From Staphylococcus lugdunensis (GTDB lineage: Bacteria; Bacillota; Bacilli; Staphylococcales; Staphylococcaceae), in assembly GCF_002901705.1 (NCBI RefSeq), contig NZ_PPPV01000016.1:834874-877505 (forward strand): DNA of 42,632 nucleotides, in the 5' to 3' direction. How positions within the stretch are numbered: position 1 is the first letter of the stretch; each line of letters starts with the position of its first letter. The notes under the pieces are model-generated. The model was given only the letters and a program-made list of their open reading frames with translations. It did not search any database and had not been told where the DNA came from. Below are positions 35,012 to 42,632 of the stretch, one piece after another. Both the position numbers and the translations under genes were made by a program.

Positions 35012-35307
35012 TAATCCATGCTTTTTGCCATGCATTACGTGAAATAATTACATTTATTATTAGTTTAATATTTTGGCTCTACTTTATGATTGCTTGCATT
35101 TTAGTTATTGGTTCACTCTTCACGTTTAATATTGACATCGTATTAATCATAAGAACGTTATTAAACGTTGAAGCAGTTACGATGAGTGACATCTTTTTTA
35201 CCTTACTTAAATTTATCATCATTGACATTATTATCTTCTCACTTTGTTTAATTAGCAGAAAAATAATATATAAAAAAGAAGGTATTAATCATGGCAAAGT
35301 TTTTTAA
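34981..35307 (+). CDS. icaD: IcaD, accessory subunit of the PNAG synthase
   Basis: A 108-residue membrane protein with two long hydrophobic segments (about 22-50 and 70-92) and a basic N-terminus (MDKSRQRKKL), as in IcaD. It boosts IcaA activity in PNAG chain extension. It begins inside the 3' end of icaA (31-base overlap) and overlaps icaB by 17 bases, giving the tight icaADBC layout. Because icaA is frameshifted upstream, coupling through the overlap would be disturbed if the mutation is real. Slightly longer than the S. epidermidis protein as I recall it. Confidence 0.85.
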   Translation: MDKSRQRKKLVIHAFCHALREIITFIISLIFWLYFMIACILVIGSLFTFNIDIVLIIRTLLNVEAVTMSDIFFTLLKFIIIDIIIFSLCLISRKIIYKKEGINHGKVF

Positions 35308-36154
35308 ATTATGTAGCATTTTAACGTTGTTAACAATCTTATGTATCTTTCAAACACATACCATTTCTAGTGCAAAAAGCAAAGAAAAAACGCTTAACGT
35401 CAAAGGTAATAGTGCATTAGCACTCAATTATCATCGTATCCGAGATGATAATTGGTTTAAAAACACCCTTTTTACCTTATCTAACAGTAAAGAAATTAAA
35501 AATTATAGTATTAGTAAAGAAGCGTTTGAGGCTGAAATTAAATGGCTTAAAGCTCATGGGGCACATTTTTTAACAGAAAAAGAATTTCAACATTATAAAG
35601 AAAAAGGTAAATTCCCACCTAAAAGTGTCTGGATTAGCTTTGATGACATGGAACAATCCGTCTATGATAATGCAAATCCAATTATTGAAAAATATAAAAT
35701 ACCTGTTACAGGATTTATAATTACTGGTCAAATTGGCAATGAAAATTTTCATAATTTAAATCTTAGTGATTTAAGTACTTTAAAAATATTAAATCATTCT
35801 AAATATTGGACCTTTAGTTCACATACGGATAATTTACATTCACTGACTAAAGACAGAAAAGCCATCATGACAAGTACACCTGATGCCAAGTTAAAAGATG
35901 ATATTGTCAAAAGTAATCTTTTCATTCATAAACAGTTTCATAAAAATAATGATTCTATTGCTTATCCTTATGGTGAAGTAAGCAATCAAAATATAAAAGT
36001 ACTTAAAAAAGAAGGTATTCGCTATGGCTATACACTCGAAGATAAAGCTGTTAAACCTAGTGAAAACAACTATCGTATTCCTCGTGTCTTAATGAATGAA
36101 GATGCGTTTAATAAATTAATTAAAAAATGGGATGGTTTTGCTGATGGCCGTTAA
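35291..36154 (+). CDS. icaB: IcaB poly-N-acetylglucosamine deacetylase
   Basis: A 287-residue exported carbohydrate esterase (family 4 fold). An N-terminal signal peptide (about 1-30) is followed by ALNYHRIRDD, the catalytic motif SFDDMEQSV near 116-124, and the metal histidines in FSSHTDNLH near 175-183, then IAYPYGE. It removes some N-acetyl groups from PNAG at the cell surface, giving positive charge and retention. All key residues look intact. It overlaps icaD and icaC. Confidence 0.92.
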   Translation: MAKFFKLCSILTLLTILCIFQTHTISSAKSKEKTLNVKGNSALALNYHRIRDDNWFKNTLFTLSNSKEIKNYSISKEAFEAEIKWLKAHGAHFLTEKEFQHYKEKGKFPPKSVWISFDDMEQSVYDNANPIIEKYKIPVTGFIITGQIGNENFHNLNLSDLSTLKILNHSKYWTFSSHTDNLHSLTKDRKAIMTSTPDAKLKDDIVKSNLFIHKQFHKNNDSIAYPYGEVSNQNIKVLKKEGIRYGYTLEDKAVKPSENNYRIPRVLMNEDAFNKLIKKWDGFADGR

Positions 36155-37217
36155 AAATAAAAAAAGGAAAGAACTTATTTATTTAAGAGCAATGTTGTGT
36201 ATTATCATTATTATCACACATACATTAACACAATATATGCGAGGTATTGATGGCGATGATCTTAGACAATTAAAAGTCATCTATTATGCTCAAAATATTT
36301 TTATCTTTGGCACGCCTTGCTTTATTATCTTGTCACAACTGTTAACAACATTAAATTATGCTTCATTACGCATCACCTATTTAACGTCACGTTTTAAATA
36401 CATTATTTTGCCTTATTTATGTGTCGGTTGTTTCTATTGTTACAGTGAATCGCGTAAATTAGGTGATCCATTCTGGCATCAGTTTTGGCAAAATGTTGTA
36501 TTAGGTTATTGGTATGGCTATTTTATTCTAATTATTATTCAATATTTTATCTTAAGCTATCTTATCTACAAAATAACACCTAAAATTTTTAACAGTAAAT
36601 TATTATTAATTGGCTCATTTTTTGTACAGTATTTCTTTCTATACTATTTACATCATAACCACCAATTTGAGACATTTGTACATAAAATTTATCCTTTAAG
36701 TGATAATACCTTTATTTTAGGATGGATATTTTTCTTCTTCTTAGATGGCTATATTGGTTATAACTATCATAAAATTATCGCATTTTTACATGATTTTCCT
36801 TTTATTATATTAACCTTAGCTGTTGGTTCGTATTTAATGTTTGTCTTTTTATTTGGAAAGCACGATTACTGGAATGTTACCAGCTATAGTGAATCGTTAA
36901 TGTTATATCATATGAGTATGTTTTTACTATTATTGAGCTTATGTATTCATTATAAATACTTTATGTTTGGTGTTATTAATTTAATTAACTCATTCTCTTT
37001 CTTTATCTATCTCTTACATCCGATTGTATTAGAATATGTATATGAGTATACGTCTATTTTTATTAATACAAGTATTATTTTTATCATCTTTTCTGTTGTT
37101 GGAACGCTAGGTATTTGTATTGGCATTGGTATTATTTTACGTGAATTCTATATTTGCCGCTTTATTATTGGTAAGCAACCTTATAAGTTGGATATTGATT
37201 TTAAAGGAACATACTAA
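36144..37217 (+). CDS. icaC: IcaC, membrane acyltransferase-like PNAG protein
   Basis: About 357 residues with ten or so membrane segments of the acyltransferase-3 type. It starts at ATG 36144 (MAVKNKKRKELIYLRAMLCI, like other IcaC N-termini); an ATG four codons earlier is possible. IcaC was long called an exporter; O-succinylation of the polymer is now considered likely. The motif with His in ITHTLTQYM near 25-30 fits the acyltransferase family. It overlaps the end of icaB. No tandem-repeat tract of the kind that switches icaC off in S. aureus is visible. Confidence 0.9.
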   Translation: MAVKNKKRKELIYLRAMLCIIIIITHTLTQYMRGIDGDDLRQLKVIYYAQNIFIFGTPCFIILSQLLTTLNYASLRITYLTSRFKYIILPYLCVGCFYCYSESRKLGDPFWHQFWQNVVLGYWYGYFILIIIQYFILSYLIYKITPKIFNSKLLLIGSFFVQYFFLYYLHHNHQFETFVHKIYPLSDNTFILGWIFFFFLDGYIGYNYHKIIAFLHDFPFIILTLAVGSYLMFVFLFGKHDYWNVTSYSESLMLYHMSMFLLLLSLCIHYKYFMFGVINLINSFSFFIYLLHPIVLEYVYEYTSIFINTSIIFIIFSVVGTLGICIGIGIILREFYICRFIIGKQPYKLDIDFKGTY

Positions 37218-37278
37218 TTTCTCGTTTCATCAATTACATGTTGCTACTGTCTGGGATGTAAATCCTTTAAAAAATTTA

Positions 37279-37322
37279 GCCAGTAAATGCGTTTTTGTAA
37301 ATGCATTTACTGGCTTCTTTGT
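37279..37322 (+). terminator. Terminator after icaC
   Basis: GCCAGTAAATGC pairs perfectly with GCATTTACTGGC around a 12-base loop, with a T-rich tail (TTCTTTGTTT). It lies between the convergent icaC and walI genes and can serve both. Confidence 0.8.
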
Positions 37323-37387
37323 TTATCGTATTGTTGACTCGCTTTCTTAGGGGACAGCTTCAGGCCACCCCAACCTGCTATGCGTGT

Positions 37388-38179
37388 TTAATGATCGATG
37401 ACTTTAGGGTTATCTGAAGTGGCTTCTACATAATATGTCTTCACGGTATCTTTATTTTTATGTTTGACTTTGATTTCCCAGTTAGGTTGTAGCAACTGCA
37501 CATTTGTTTCTCTCACGACAGAATAATAACCAAGACGTGCATCAATAACTTCGTCATTTTCTTTTAAATAGCGATTAAAGTATAGTGTTTCAACTGCTTT
37601 ACGTGGTGTTATGATTTGCTTTTTATCATTGTTATCACTTTTTGCAGGTTCGATTTTATCCATAATGGTTTGTTCATATGCTTTTGCTTTGCCACCATCG
37701 ATTGAGAACTTTAATTCGGCTTTACTATTATTCATAATAGGATAATCTTGATACGTTTGTTCATACGTAACGCTATTATTATTTACCCCACCTAACTGAT
37801 AGAGTTTTCCATTATAAATATGTTCCATTAAGTACTTTTTCAAATCACTAAAGTTACTATCGCTCACATTTACGGTTGAATCTATGTCACCTTTTAACAT
37901 TTTGCCTGATTTTTCGGCTTTTAGTGAAGAATGTGCTTTAGCATAACTTGTGAAGTCTTTAGAACTTGCTGTAATCATCTGCATTTTAATTCCTTTAACA
38001 TCTTTATCTAAAATGTCTTTAGAAATTTTAATCTCTTCTTGTTGAAAATTGACTTGATTCTCATTTTCGGAATCATTAATTTGAGATTGTGTAACTTTAT
38101 TAATATAGATGACGATAAGCGAAATGTTCACTAGAATAAATACGAAAATAAACAGTGTCTTTGTTAGTTTCCAGTTCAT
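37388..38179 (-). CDS. walI: WalI (YycI), regulator of WalK
   Basis: A 263-residue protein with one N-terminal membrane segment (about 8-28) and a long extracytoplasmic domain with the YycI/YycH fold. It interacts with WalH and the sensor kinase WalK at the membrane; in S. aureus the pair activates WalK. The start directly abuts the walH stop. It is the last gene of the wal unit here because walJ has been displaced by the ica block. Confidence 0.94.
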   Translation of the reverse strand: MNWKLTKTLFIFVFILVNISLIVIYINKVTQSQINDSENENQVNFQQEEIKISKDILDKDVKGIKMQMITASSKDFTSYAKAHSSLKAEKSGKMLKGDIDSTVNVSDSNFSDLKKYLMEHIYNGKLYQLGGVNNNSVTYEQTYQDYPIMNNSKAELKFSIDGGKAKAYEQTIMDKIEPAKSDNNDKKQIITPRKAVETLYFNRYLKENDEVIDARLGYYSVVRETNVQLLQPNWEIKVKHKNKDTVKTYYVEATSDNPKVIDH

Positions 38180-39511
38180 TTATTCAAGCCTCCCATTCTC
38201 ATAGGCATACCACTCGCCATCATATTCAATATACCATTTAGGCATAAATTCACTATTGCGCTGTATTTCAATATCATTTTGTTCTGGCTTGTCATTTTCT
38301 TTGTAACCTACTGTGATATTGGTTACTTTTTCAAAATCTACATTAGAATCATTAGCCAATGAGGAACGAACGCTTTCTACGCTTGGCAATTTACAGCTCT
38401 TACCTTCTAACGGAACGCTAGAGCGTAATAAGGCACGTTGGTAATCATAAATACCTTTATCTCCCCATGTGACTTGAATTTGATTTAGATGCTGTTTACT
38501 AAAGGTTGGGTGGCCATTTAAGAACATTTGATATGTCAGTTGGCCATTATGATTATCTGTGCTGAACAGACGATAATCGTCATTGACAAAGCCACCATGA
38601 CTATTTACATAGTCAAAGGTACTTGGTATCGTTGTTTCCATATCGCTAGAGCTGGATTCGTCTTCTGAGAGATTACGATAATGATACTTTTCACTGTCGT
38701 TGTTGTAATTGGCAACTCCCGTATTGTTGTTATAGGTTGTTGCGCCGCCTCGACCGCTTCGTACAATGACAGAATCATCAAAAAGAATTGCATTCATCAC
38801 CTCTACATTAATGGTATCGAATACCATGCGATATGACATCATTTCTTTGGGTTTCTTCGGTGCAAACACATGTGTTGCTTTATCAATCGTATTTTTATTA
38901 GTAATAATTTCTGAGTAATTGGTCATTCCTTTTTCAAGTTGATCCAACGATTTTATAAATGACTCTGCTTTAGCATCCGTTGTTAATTTGATAGCATCAT
39001 GGCGATCTTTACTAATCGCATACAACACGAGACGGTCATATGGATCTTTATCAATTAATATACGATTGAAGTTAAAGTTTTTAGGAATTTTAGCGCTAAT
39101 ATCGAGTACCTGTCCTAAATAGACATTCAATGGAAGGTCATATGTAAAATCAAGCACTGCATAATGGTTAGTTAACTCGGGAATGGTTAAATTATAGTCG
39201 TGATGTAACTTTTCTACCTTTTTAACTTTGTGTTTTTTTAATGGCTCAACCATTTGTAATATATTGGCCTTTGAACCTTCGATACCTTTTACATCATCGC
39301 CCCTTTTACGGATAATTTGAAATGGCGAGATTACCGTTTCTTCTTTCGCCGACATTGGTTTTCCAATACTCTTTGAACTTACTTTTTTACTATCCGTGCT
39401 GTCTAAATGTGTTAAATCTGGAGTGAAATTCCAAATCATATAGGTTAATACCACACTCATAAGTACTAGTAGAATTAAAATAATTGATTTGATATTCTCT
39501 CTATTACTCAT
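38180..39511 (-). CDS. walH: WalH (YycH), regulator of WalK
   Basis: About 443 residues from the [10 protein letters not shown] start; the frame extends six codons upstream (MMMVIG), but homologues begin at the later Met and it is better placed after GGTGATTGGG. One membrane segment (about 8-26) precedes a large extracytoplasmic domain. It works with WalI to tune WalK activity. Start overlaps the end of walK by 8 bases, showing operon coupling. The central Ser/Asn-rich stretch ([17 protein letters not shown]) is a low-complexity loop. Confidence 0.94.
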   Translation of the reverse strand: MSNRENIKSIILILLVLMSVVLTYMIWNFTPDLTHLDSTDSKKVSSKSIGKPMSAKEETVISPFQIIRKRGDDVKGIEGSKANILQMVEPLKKHKVKKVEKLHHDYNLTIPELTNHYAVLDFTYDLPLNVYLGQVLDISAKIPKNFNFNRILIDKDPYDRLVLYAISKDRHDAIKLTTDAKAESFIKSLDQLEKGMTNYSEIITNKNTIDKATHVFAPKKPKEMMSYRMVFDTINVEVMNAILFDDSVIVRSGRGGATTYNNNTGVANYNNDSEKYHYRNLSEDESSSSDMETTIPSTFDYVNSHGGFVNDDYRLFSTDNHNGQLTYQMFLNGHPTFSKQHLNQIQVTWGDKGIYDYQRALLRSSVPLEGKSCKLPSVESVRSSLANDSNVDFEKVTNITVGYKENDKPEQNDIEIQRNSEFMPKWYIEYDGEWYAYENGRLE

Positions 39512-41327
39512 CCCAATCACCATCATCAATCACTTCACATGGAAGTGTAATAAAGATTGATGTACCTTGCCCTTCGACACTATTTGCCCAAATGCGACCA
39601 TGATGTGCCTCAACAATTTCTTTAGAGATAGCTAAACCTAGTCCAGTACCACCCATTTTACGCGTACGTGCTTTATCGACACGGTAAAAGCGGTCAAAGA
39701 TTTTTTCAACTTTATTAATTGGAATACCAATACCATTATCTTTAATACGAATGGTCATACGATTATATAAAGCATTTTGTTTCACGTGAAACTCAACACG
39801 TTTATCACCGCGAGAATATTTCATAGCATTTGTAATTACGTTATCGAATACCTGTGTCATCTTGTCTGGATCAATTTCCGCAAAGATGGTTTCATTAGGA
39901 ATTTCTCGCACAAAGGTTGTATCTTTGGCCGACATTTCATGGCGATTAATAATTTTATTGATAAACATATTGAAGTCGACAATTTCTTTATTAATTTGAT
40001 CGGACTCGTTGTCCATTTTAGATAATTGCAGTAAGTCATTAACTAAACGAATCATTCTTTCGGTTTCTTCACGTGTAACCGATAAGAATTGTGGTGCGAG
40101 TGCGCCATCTTTCCATGCGCCACTTTCTAACGCTTCAATATAGCTATTCATTGATGTTAATGGTGTCCGTAATTCATGTGAAACATTGGCAACAAACTCT
40201 CGGCGCTCACGTTCGACTTGTTGTTGCTCTGTAACGTCATGTAACACCGCAATATAACCAGTCACAAAGCCTGTTTCTTGCACAATTGTACTAAAGTTAA
40301 CCCGGGCAATAATGCCTTCTTCTTCATTTATATCCAATAAGAAACTATCATTGTTCTCTTGAATTTCATCTAATGAAAATTCTTGTTCTAAATTTAACAC
40401 GCTTAACATATAATAACCGATTAAATCTTCTTTAGCCATGCCAAGCATTTTAAGCGCCATATCGTTGATAATCCGAACACGGCCACGTCTATCCGTTGCG
40501 ATAATACCATCGCTCATATGTGTGATGACGGAATCAAGACGACGCTTTTCACTTTCTGTATTCGCTTGGGCTTCTTGTACACGTTTAGATAAATTGTTAA
40601 ACGCTAATGCTAATTCCCCGATTTCATCGTTTCCATAGATCTTCACGCGTTGTGTATAGTTACCTTTAGACATCTCAACCGTCTGATTACGCATATCGGT
40701 AATTGGTCGAGTAATGGTTCGCGCAATAAAGAAACCGAGTATCACCGTAATAAAGAGTGAAATCGCCGTACCTATAATAAATATTTGGTTAATATTGTTT
40801 AATTGATTGTACACATCATTGATATTTGCTTCGATATAAATATCGCCCACGGTATCTTTACCATTTTTCACGGGAAGATTATATACCCAGATTCGTTCCT
40901 TACCATTGCCATAGTCTTTTAGCACATTATGACTATTAGACTGTCCAAGTGAAATGGCCTTTTGAACGGAACTATCATTGACCTTTTGATTAATCATATT
41001 ATGTGATGACAAACGTGCCGTTGCCATAATAATTTGATCTTTATCAATAAAGCGAATTTCTTCAATTTCTTGACGGTTGGCATACTCATTAAGTAAATTT
41101 TGAACTTCTTTCTGCATATTTACAGAATCGTCTTTATAACTACGCTCAATATTGACTTCTAATTGGGTTGCATATTGTTTAATATTCTTTCTAAAATTAT
41201 CTGTCAGTTCCTTTTCTAAACTATTTGTAAAATACAAACCGATAATTTGCATTCCAATAATAATCAAAAGAACATATACAACAACCAATTTAGTGTGAAG
41301 GGATTGTAATTGTTTCAGCCACTTCAT
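39504..41327 (-). CDS. walK: Essential sensor histidine kinase WalK
   Basis: A 607-residue kinase, one residue shorter than in S. aureus. Order: membrane segment (about 14-34), extracellular Cache/PAS region, second segment (about 183-203), HAMP (about 204-256), PAS (about 265-330), a second PAS-linked segment ([13 protein letters not shown]), histidine in [13 protein letters not shown] near 385, and ATPase motifs [24 protein letters not shown]. It controls autolysins and cell-wall metabolism with WalR. No truncation or obvious resistance-type changes are visible from motif inspection. Confidence 0.97.
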   Translation of the reverse strand: MKWLKQLQSLHTKLVVVYVLLIIIGMQIIGLYFTNSLEKELTDNFRKNIKQYATQLEVNIERSYKDDSVNMQKEVQNLLNEYANRQEIEEIRFIDKDQIIMATARLSSHNMINQKVNDSSVQKAISLGQSNSHNVLKDYGNGKERIWVYNLPVKNGKDTVGDIYIEANINDVYNQLNNINQIFIIGTAISLFITVILGFFIARTITRPITDMRNQTVEMSKGNYTQRVKIYGNDEIGELALAFNNLSKRVQEAQANTESEKRRLDSVITHMSDGIIATDRRGRVRIINDMALKMLGMAKEDLIGYYMLSVLNLEQEFSLDEIQENNDSFLLDINEEEGIIARVNFSTIVQETGFVTGYIAVLHDVTEQQQVERERREFVANVSHELRTPLTSMNSYIEALESGAWKDGALAPQFLSVTREETERMIRLVNDLLQLSKMDNESDQINKEIVDFNMFINKIINRHEMSAKDTTFVREIPNETIFAEIDPDKMTQVFDNVITNAMKYSRGDKRVEFHVKQNALYNRMTIRIKDNGIGIPINKVEKIFDRFYRVDKARTRKMGGTGLGLAISKEIVEAHHGRIWANSVEGQGTSIFITLPCEVIDDGDWDE

Positions 41328-41339
41328 GCAAAGACTCCT

Positions 41340-42041
41340 CTAATCATGTTGTTGGAGGAAATATCCAACGCCTCTTCTAGTTACGATATATTCTGGATGT
41401 GATGGATCGTCTTCGATTTTTTCGCGTAAACGACGAATTGTTACGTCAACCGTACGTACATCTCCAAAATAGTCATAGCCCCAAACAGTTTGAAGCAAGT
41501 GCTCACGTGTCATCACTTGACCCATATGCTTAGATAAGTAATGGAACAACTCAAATTCACGATGTGTTAATTCAATATCTTCACCGCGTTTTTTAATAGA
41601 ATATGCGTCTGGATAAATCACAATATCTTTAATTGTGATTTCGTTTGATGCATTATTCACTTCTTGGGCAGGTTGTGAATAATGACGACGTAAATTAGCT
41701 TTAACTCGAGCAATTAATTCACGTGTACTGAAAGGTTTTGTGACGTAATCGTCAGCACCTAATTCAAGGCCTAATACTTTATCAATTTCAGAGTCTTTTG
41801 CCGTTAGCATGATAATTGGCATTTCGAATTTTTTACGTACTTCACGGCAGACTTCCATGCCGTCTCGACCAGGTAACATGATATCTAATAACACAATGTC
41901 TGGTTCTTCCTCATAAATTAAATCAACGGCATCGTTACCATCATAGGCACAATAAACATCGTATCCTTCTTTTTTTAGATTAAATTCTAAAATATCAGCA
42001 ATTGGTTTTTCATCATCAACTACAACAACTTTTCTTGCCAT
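41340..42041 (-). CDS. walR: Essential response regulator WalR
   Basis: A 233-residue OmpR-family regulator, starting at [14 protein letters not shown] as in other staphylococci; an in-frame ATG five codons upstream (MRFLD) overlaps the GAGG ribosome site and is rejected. Receiver: Asp9-Asp10, phospho-acceptor Asp53 in LLDIMLPG, Lys in VTKPF. The winged helix ends with [12 protein letters not shown] and [10 protein letters not shown]. Essential activator of cell-wall hydrolase genes. First gene of the wal operon; 12 bases precede walK. Confidence 0.97.
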   Translation of the reverse strand: MARKVVVVDDEKPIADILEFNLKKEGYDVYCAYDGNDAVDLIYEEEPDIVLLDIMLPGRDGMEVCREVRKKFEMPIIMLTAKDSEIDKVLGLELGADDYVTKPFSTRELIARVKANLRRHYSQPAQEVNNASNEITIKDIVIYPDAYSIKKRGEDIELTHREFELFHYLSKHMGQVMTREHLLQTVWGYDYFGDVRTVDVTIRRLREKIEDDPSHPEYIVTRRGVGYFLQQHD

Positions 42042-42056
42042 ATCTAAAAACCTCAT

Positions 42057-42462
42057 TTCTAAAATTGTAGTTCTTCACATCTGTTCTATTAAAAAGTTCT
42101 TTACTTATATAAAATAAATCTTCTGTGTAGAAATATCCAACAATCGTTCCTATCTACACAAGTATCTACTATATAATTTACCATTAATATACTGCGAATT
42201 CTATTTTCATAAGTAAAATTATAGAATAATATTTTTTATAAGTTTACCACTCTATGCCTAATTTACAAATAAGTTAGTCTATTCTATCTTTTGAATTTAG
42301 CCGATTTTTAAAAATCCAATTAAATATTACAAAATGATGTTATAACAATGGGTATTCATTGCGGGATTTCTTATCCATATCATTTAAAATATTAAGTTTT
42401 TATTGCAACATGCTATTGTAGTATTAACCATGCGTGACACAACTACTTTTATATAAAAGCAT
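42057..42462. promoter_or_regulatory. Leader and promoter region of the wal operon
   Basis: About 400 AT-rich bases between the tRNA terminator and walR. The wal operon promoter must lie here, but I find no single convincing -35/-10 pair. No gene is seen. Confidence 0.4.
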
Positions 42463-42490
42463 AAAAAAATGCCTACCCTATTGGGTAAGC
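42463..42490 (-). terminator. Terminator of the tRNA operon
   Basis: On the minus strand GCTTACCC and GGGTAGGC form an eight-bp stem around AATA, followed by ATTTTTTT. It lies four bases after tRNA-Asp. Confidence 0.9.
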
Positions 42491-42494
42491 AATA

Positions 42495-42567
42495 CGGTCT
42501 CGACGGGAATCGAACCCGCGATCTCCTGCGTGACAGGCAGGCGTGTTAACCGCTACACTACGAGACC
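42495..42567 (-). tRNA. tRNA-Asp (GTC)
   Basis: A 73-base cloverleaf on the minus strand: acceptor GGTCTCG/CGAGACC with discriminator G, anticodon stem CCTGC/GCAGG with loop CTGTCAC (anticodon GTC), and T arm GCGGGTTCGATTCCCGT. The CCA end is not encoded. In staphylococci this tRNA lies between purA and walR. Confidence 0.95.
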
Positions 42568-42575
42568 TAAATCAA

Positions 42576-42632
42576 TGGTGACTCCTACGGGACTCGAACC
42601 CGTGTTACCGCCGTGAAAGGGCGGTGTCTTAA
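42576..42632 (-). tRNA. tRNA-Glu (TTC), cut by window edge
   Basis: On the minus strand the visible part has anticodon stem CCGCC/GGCGG with loop CTTTCAC (anticodon TTC), T arm ACGGGTTCGAGTCCCGT, acceptor AGGAGTC and an encoded CCA (42576-42578). The 5' end is outside the window. Confidence 0.93.

Noticed and set aside
42434..42616. Plus-strand frame ending GLEPVLPP
   Set aside because: It is antisense to the two tRNA genes; such frames are a common false annotation.
1..42632. CRISPR array
   Set aside because: No regularly spaced repeats with unique spacers were found; the only tandem units are the two STAR copies.

Overview
The window is low-GC Staphylococcus DNA from beside the replication origin. 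The anchor is the core order tRNA-Glu, tRNA-Asp, walR, walK, walH, walI, walJ, rlmH, read from the right edge leftwards on the minus strand. Several features fit a coagulase-negative species better than S. aureus: an ica locus without icaR but with a GH20 hydrolase gene, next to walI; a PSM-epsilon-like peptide; an ausAB NRPS locus close to rlmH; a beta-haemolysin-type sphingomyelinase; and STAR repeats. From memory of that species, S. lugdunensis is my best guess, but species identity is an inference and needs a search.

Layout. 1-1240: two tandem-type lipoprotein genes (the first cut by the window edge), with a sequence resembling the SCC attachment site between them. 1610-9414: ausA and ausB, for aureusimine-type pyrazinone synthesis. 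9417-10356: dispersed repeat, a small glycine-rich bacteriocin-like gene and a broken small gene. 10357-14777: an ABC transporter (ATPase and two permeases) with a two-component system, probably a peptide-sensing and resistance module. 15026-20847 (minus): a complete streptolysin S/listeriolysin S-type azole-modified peptide cluster. Its order is precursor, ATPase, permease, small membrane protein, dehydrogenase, cyclodehydratase C protein, YcaO protein, CPBP protease, the same order I recall for listeriolysin S (llsA-G-H-X-B-Y-D-P). The 49-residue precursor has a strikingly regular Cys-Ser alternating core, and an attenuator-like hairpin separates it from the rest of the operon. 20850-22560: promoter, terminators, two STAR elements with co-varying hairpins, and a 21-residue PSM gene. 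22563-30036: a dihydrouridine synthase, a TetR-controlled hydrolase/reductase pair, sphingomyelinase, an IsaB-like protein, decayed genes, and an Lrp regulator divergent from an AhpD-like protein. 30226-31910: rlmH (with the SCC attB at its 3' end), a dense DnaA-box cluster, and walJ. 32504-37217 (plus): a GH20 dispersin-like hydrolase followed by icaA (frameshifted here), icaD, icaB and icaC. 37388-42041 (minus): walI, walH, walK, walR.

How the parts relate. The 15-21 kb cluster should make, modify, cleave and export a heterocyclised peptide toxin or bacteriocin. The neighbouring bacteriocin-like gene and the ABC/two-component module suggest an interbacterial-competition region. The ica block could build poly-N-acetylglucosamine (PNAG) and the GH20 enzyme could cut it, but icaA as read here is broken by one base. 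The ica block separates walJ from the rest of the wal operon, and walJ appears to have its own promoter.
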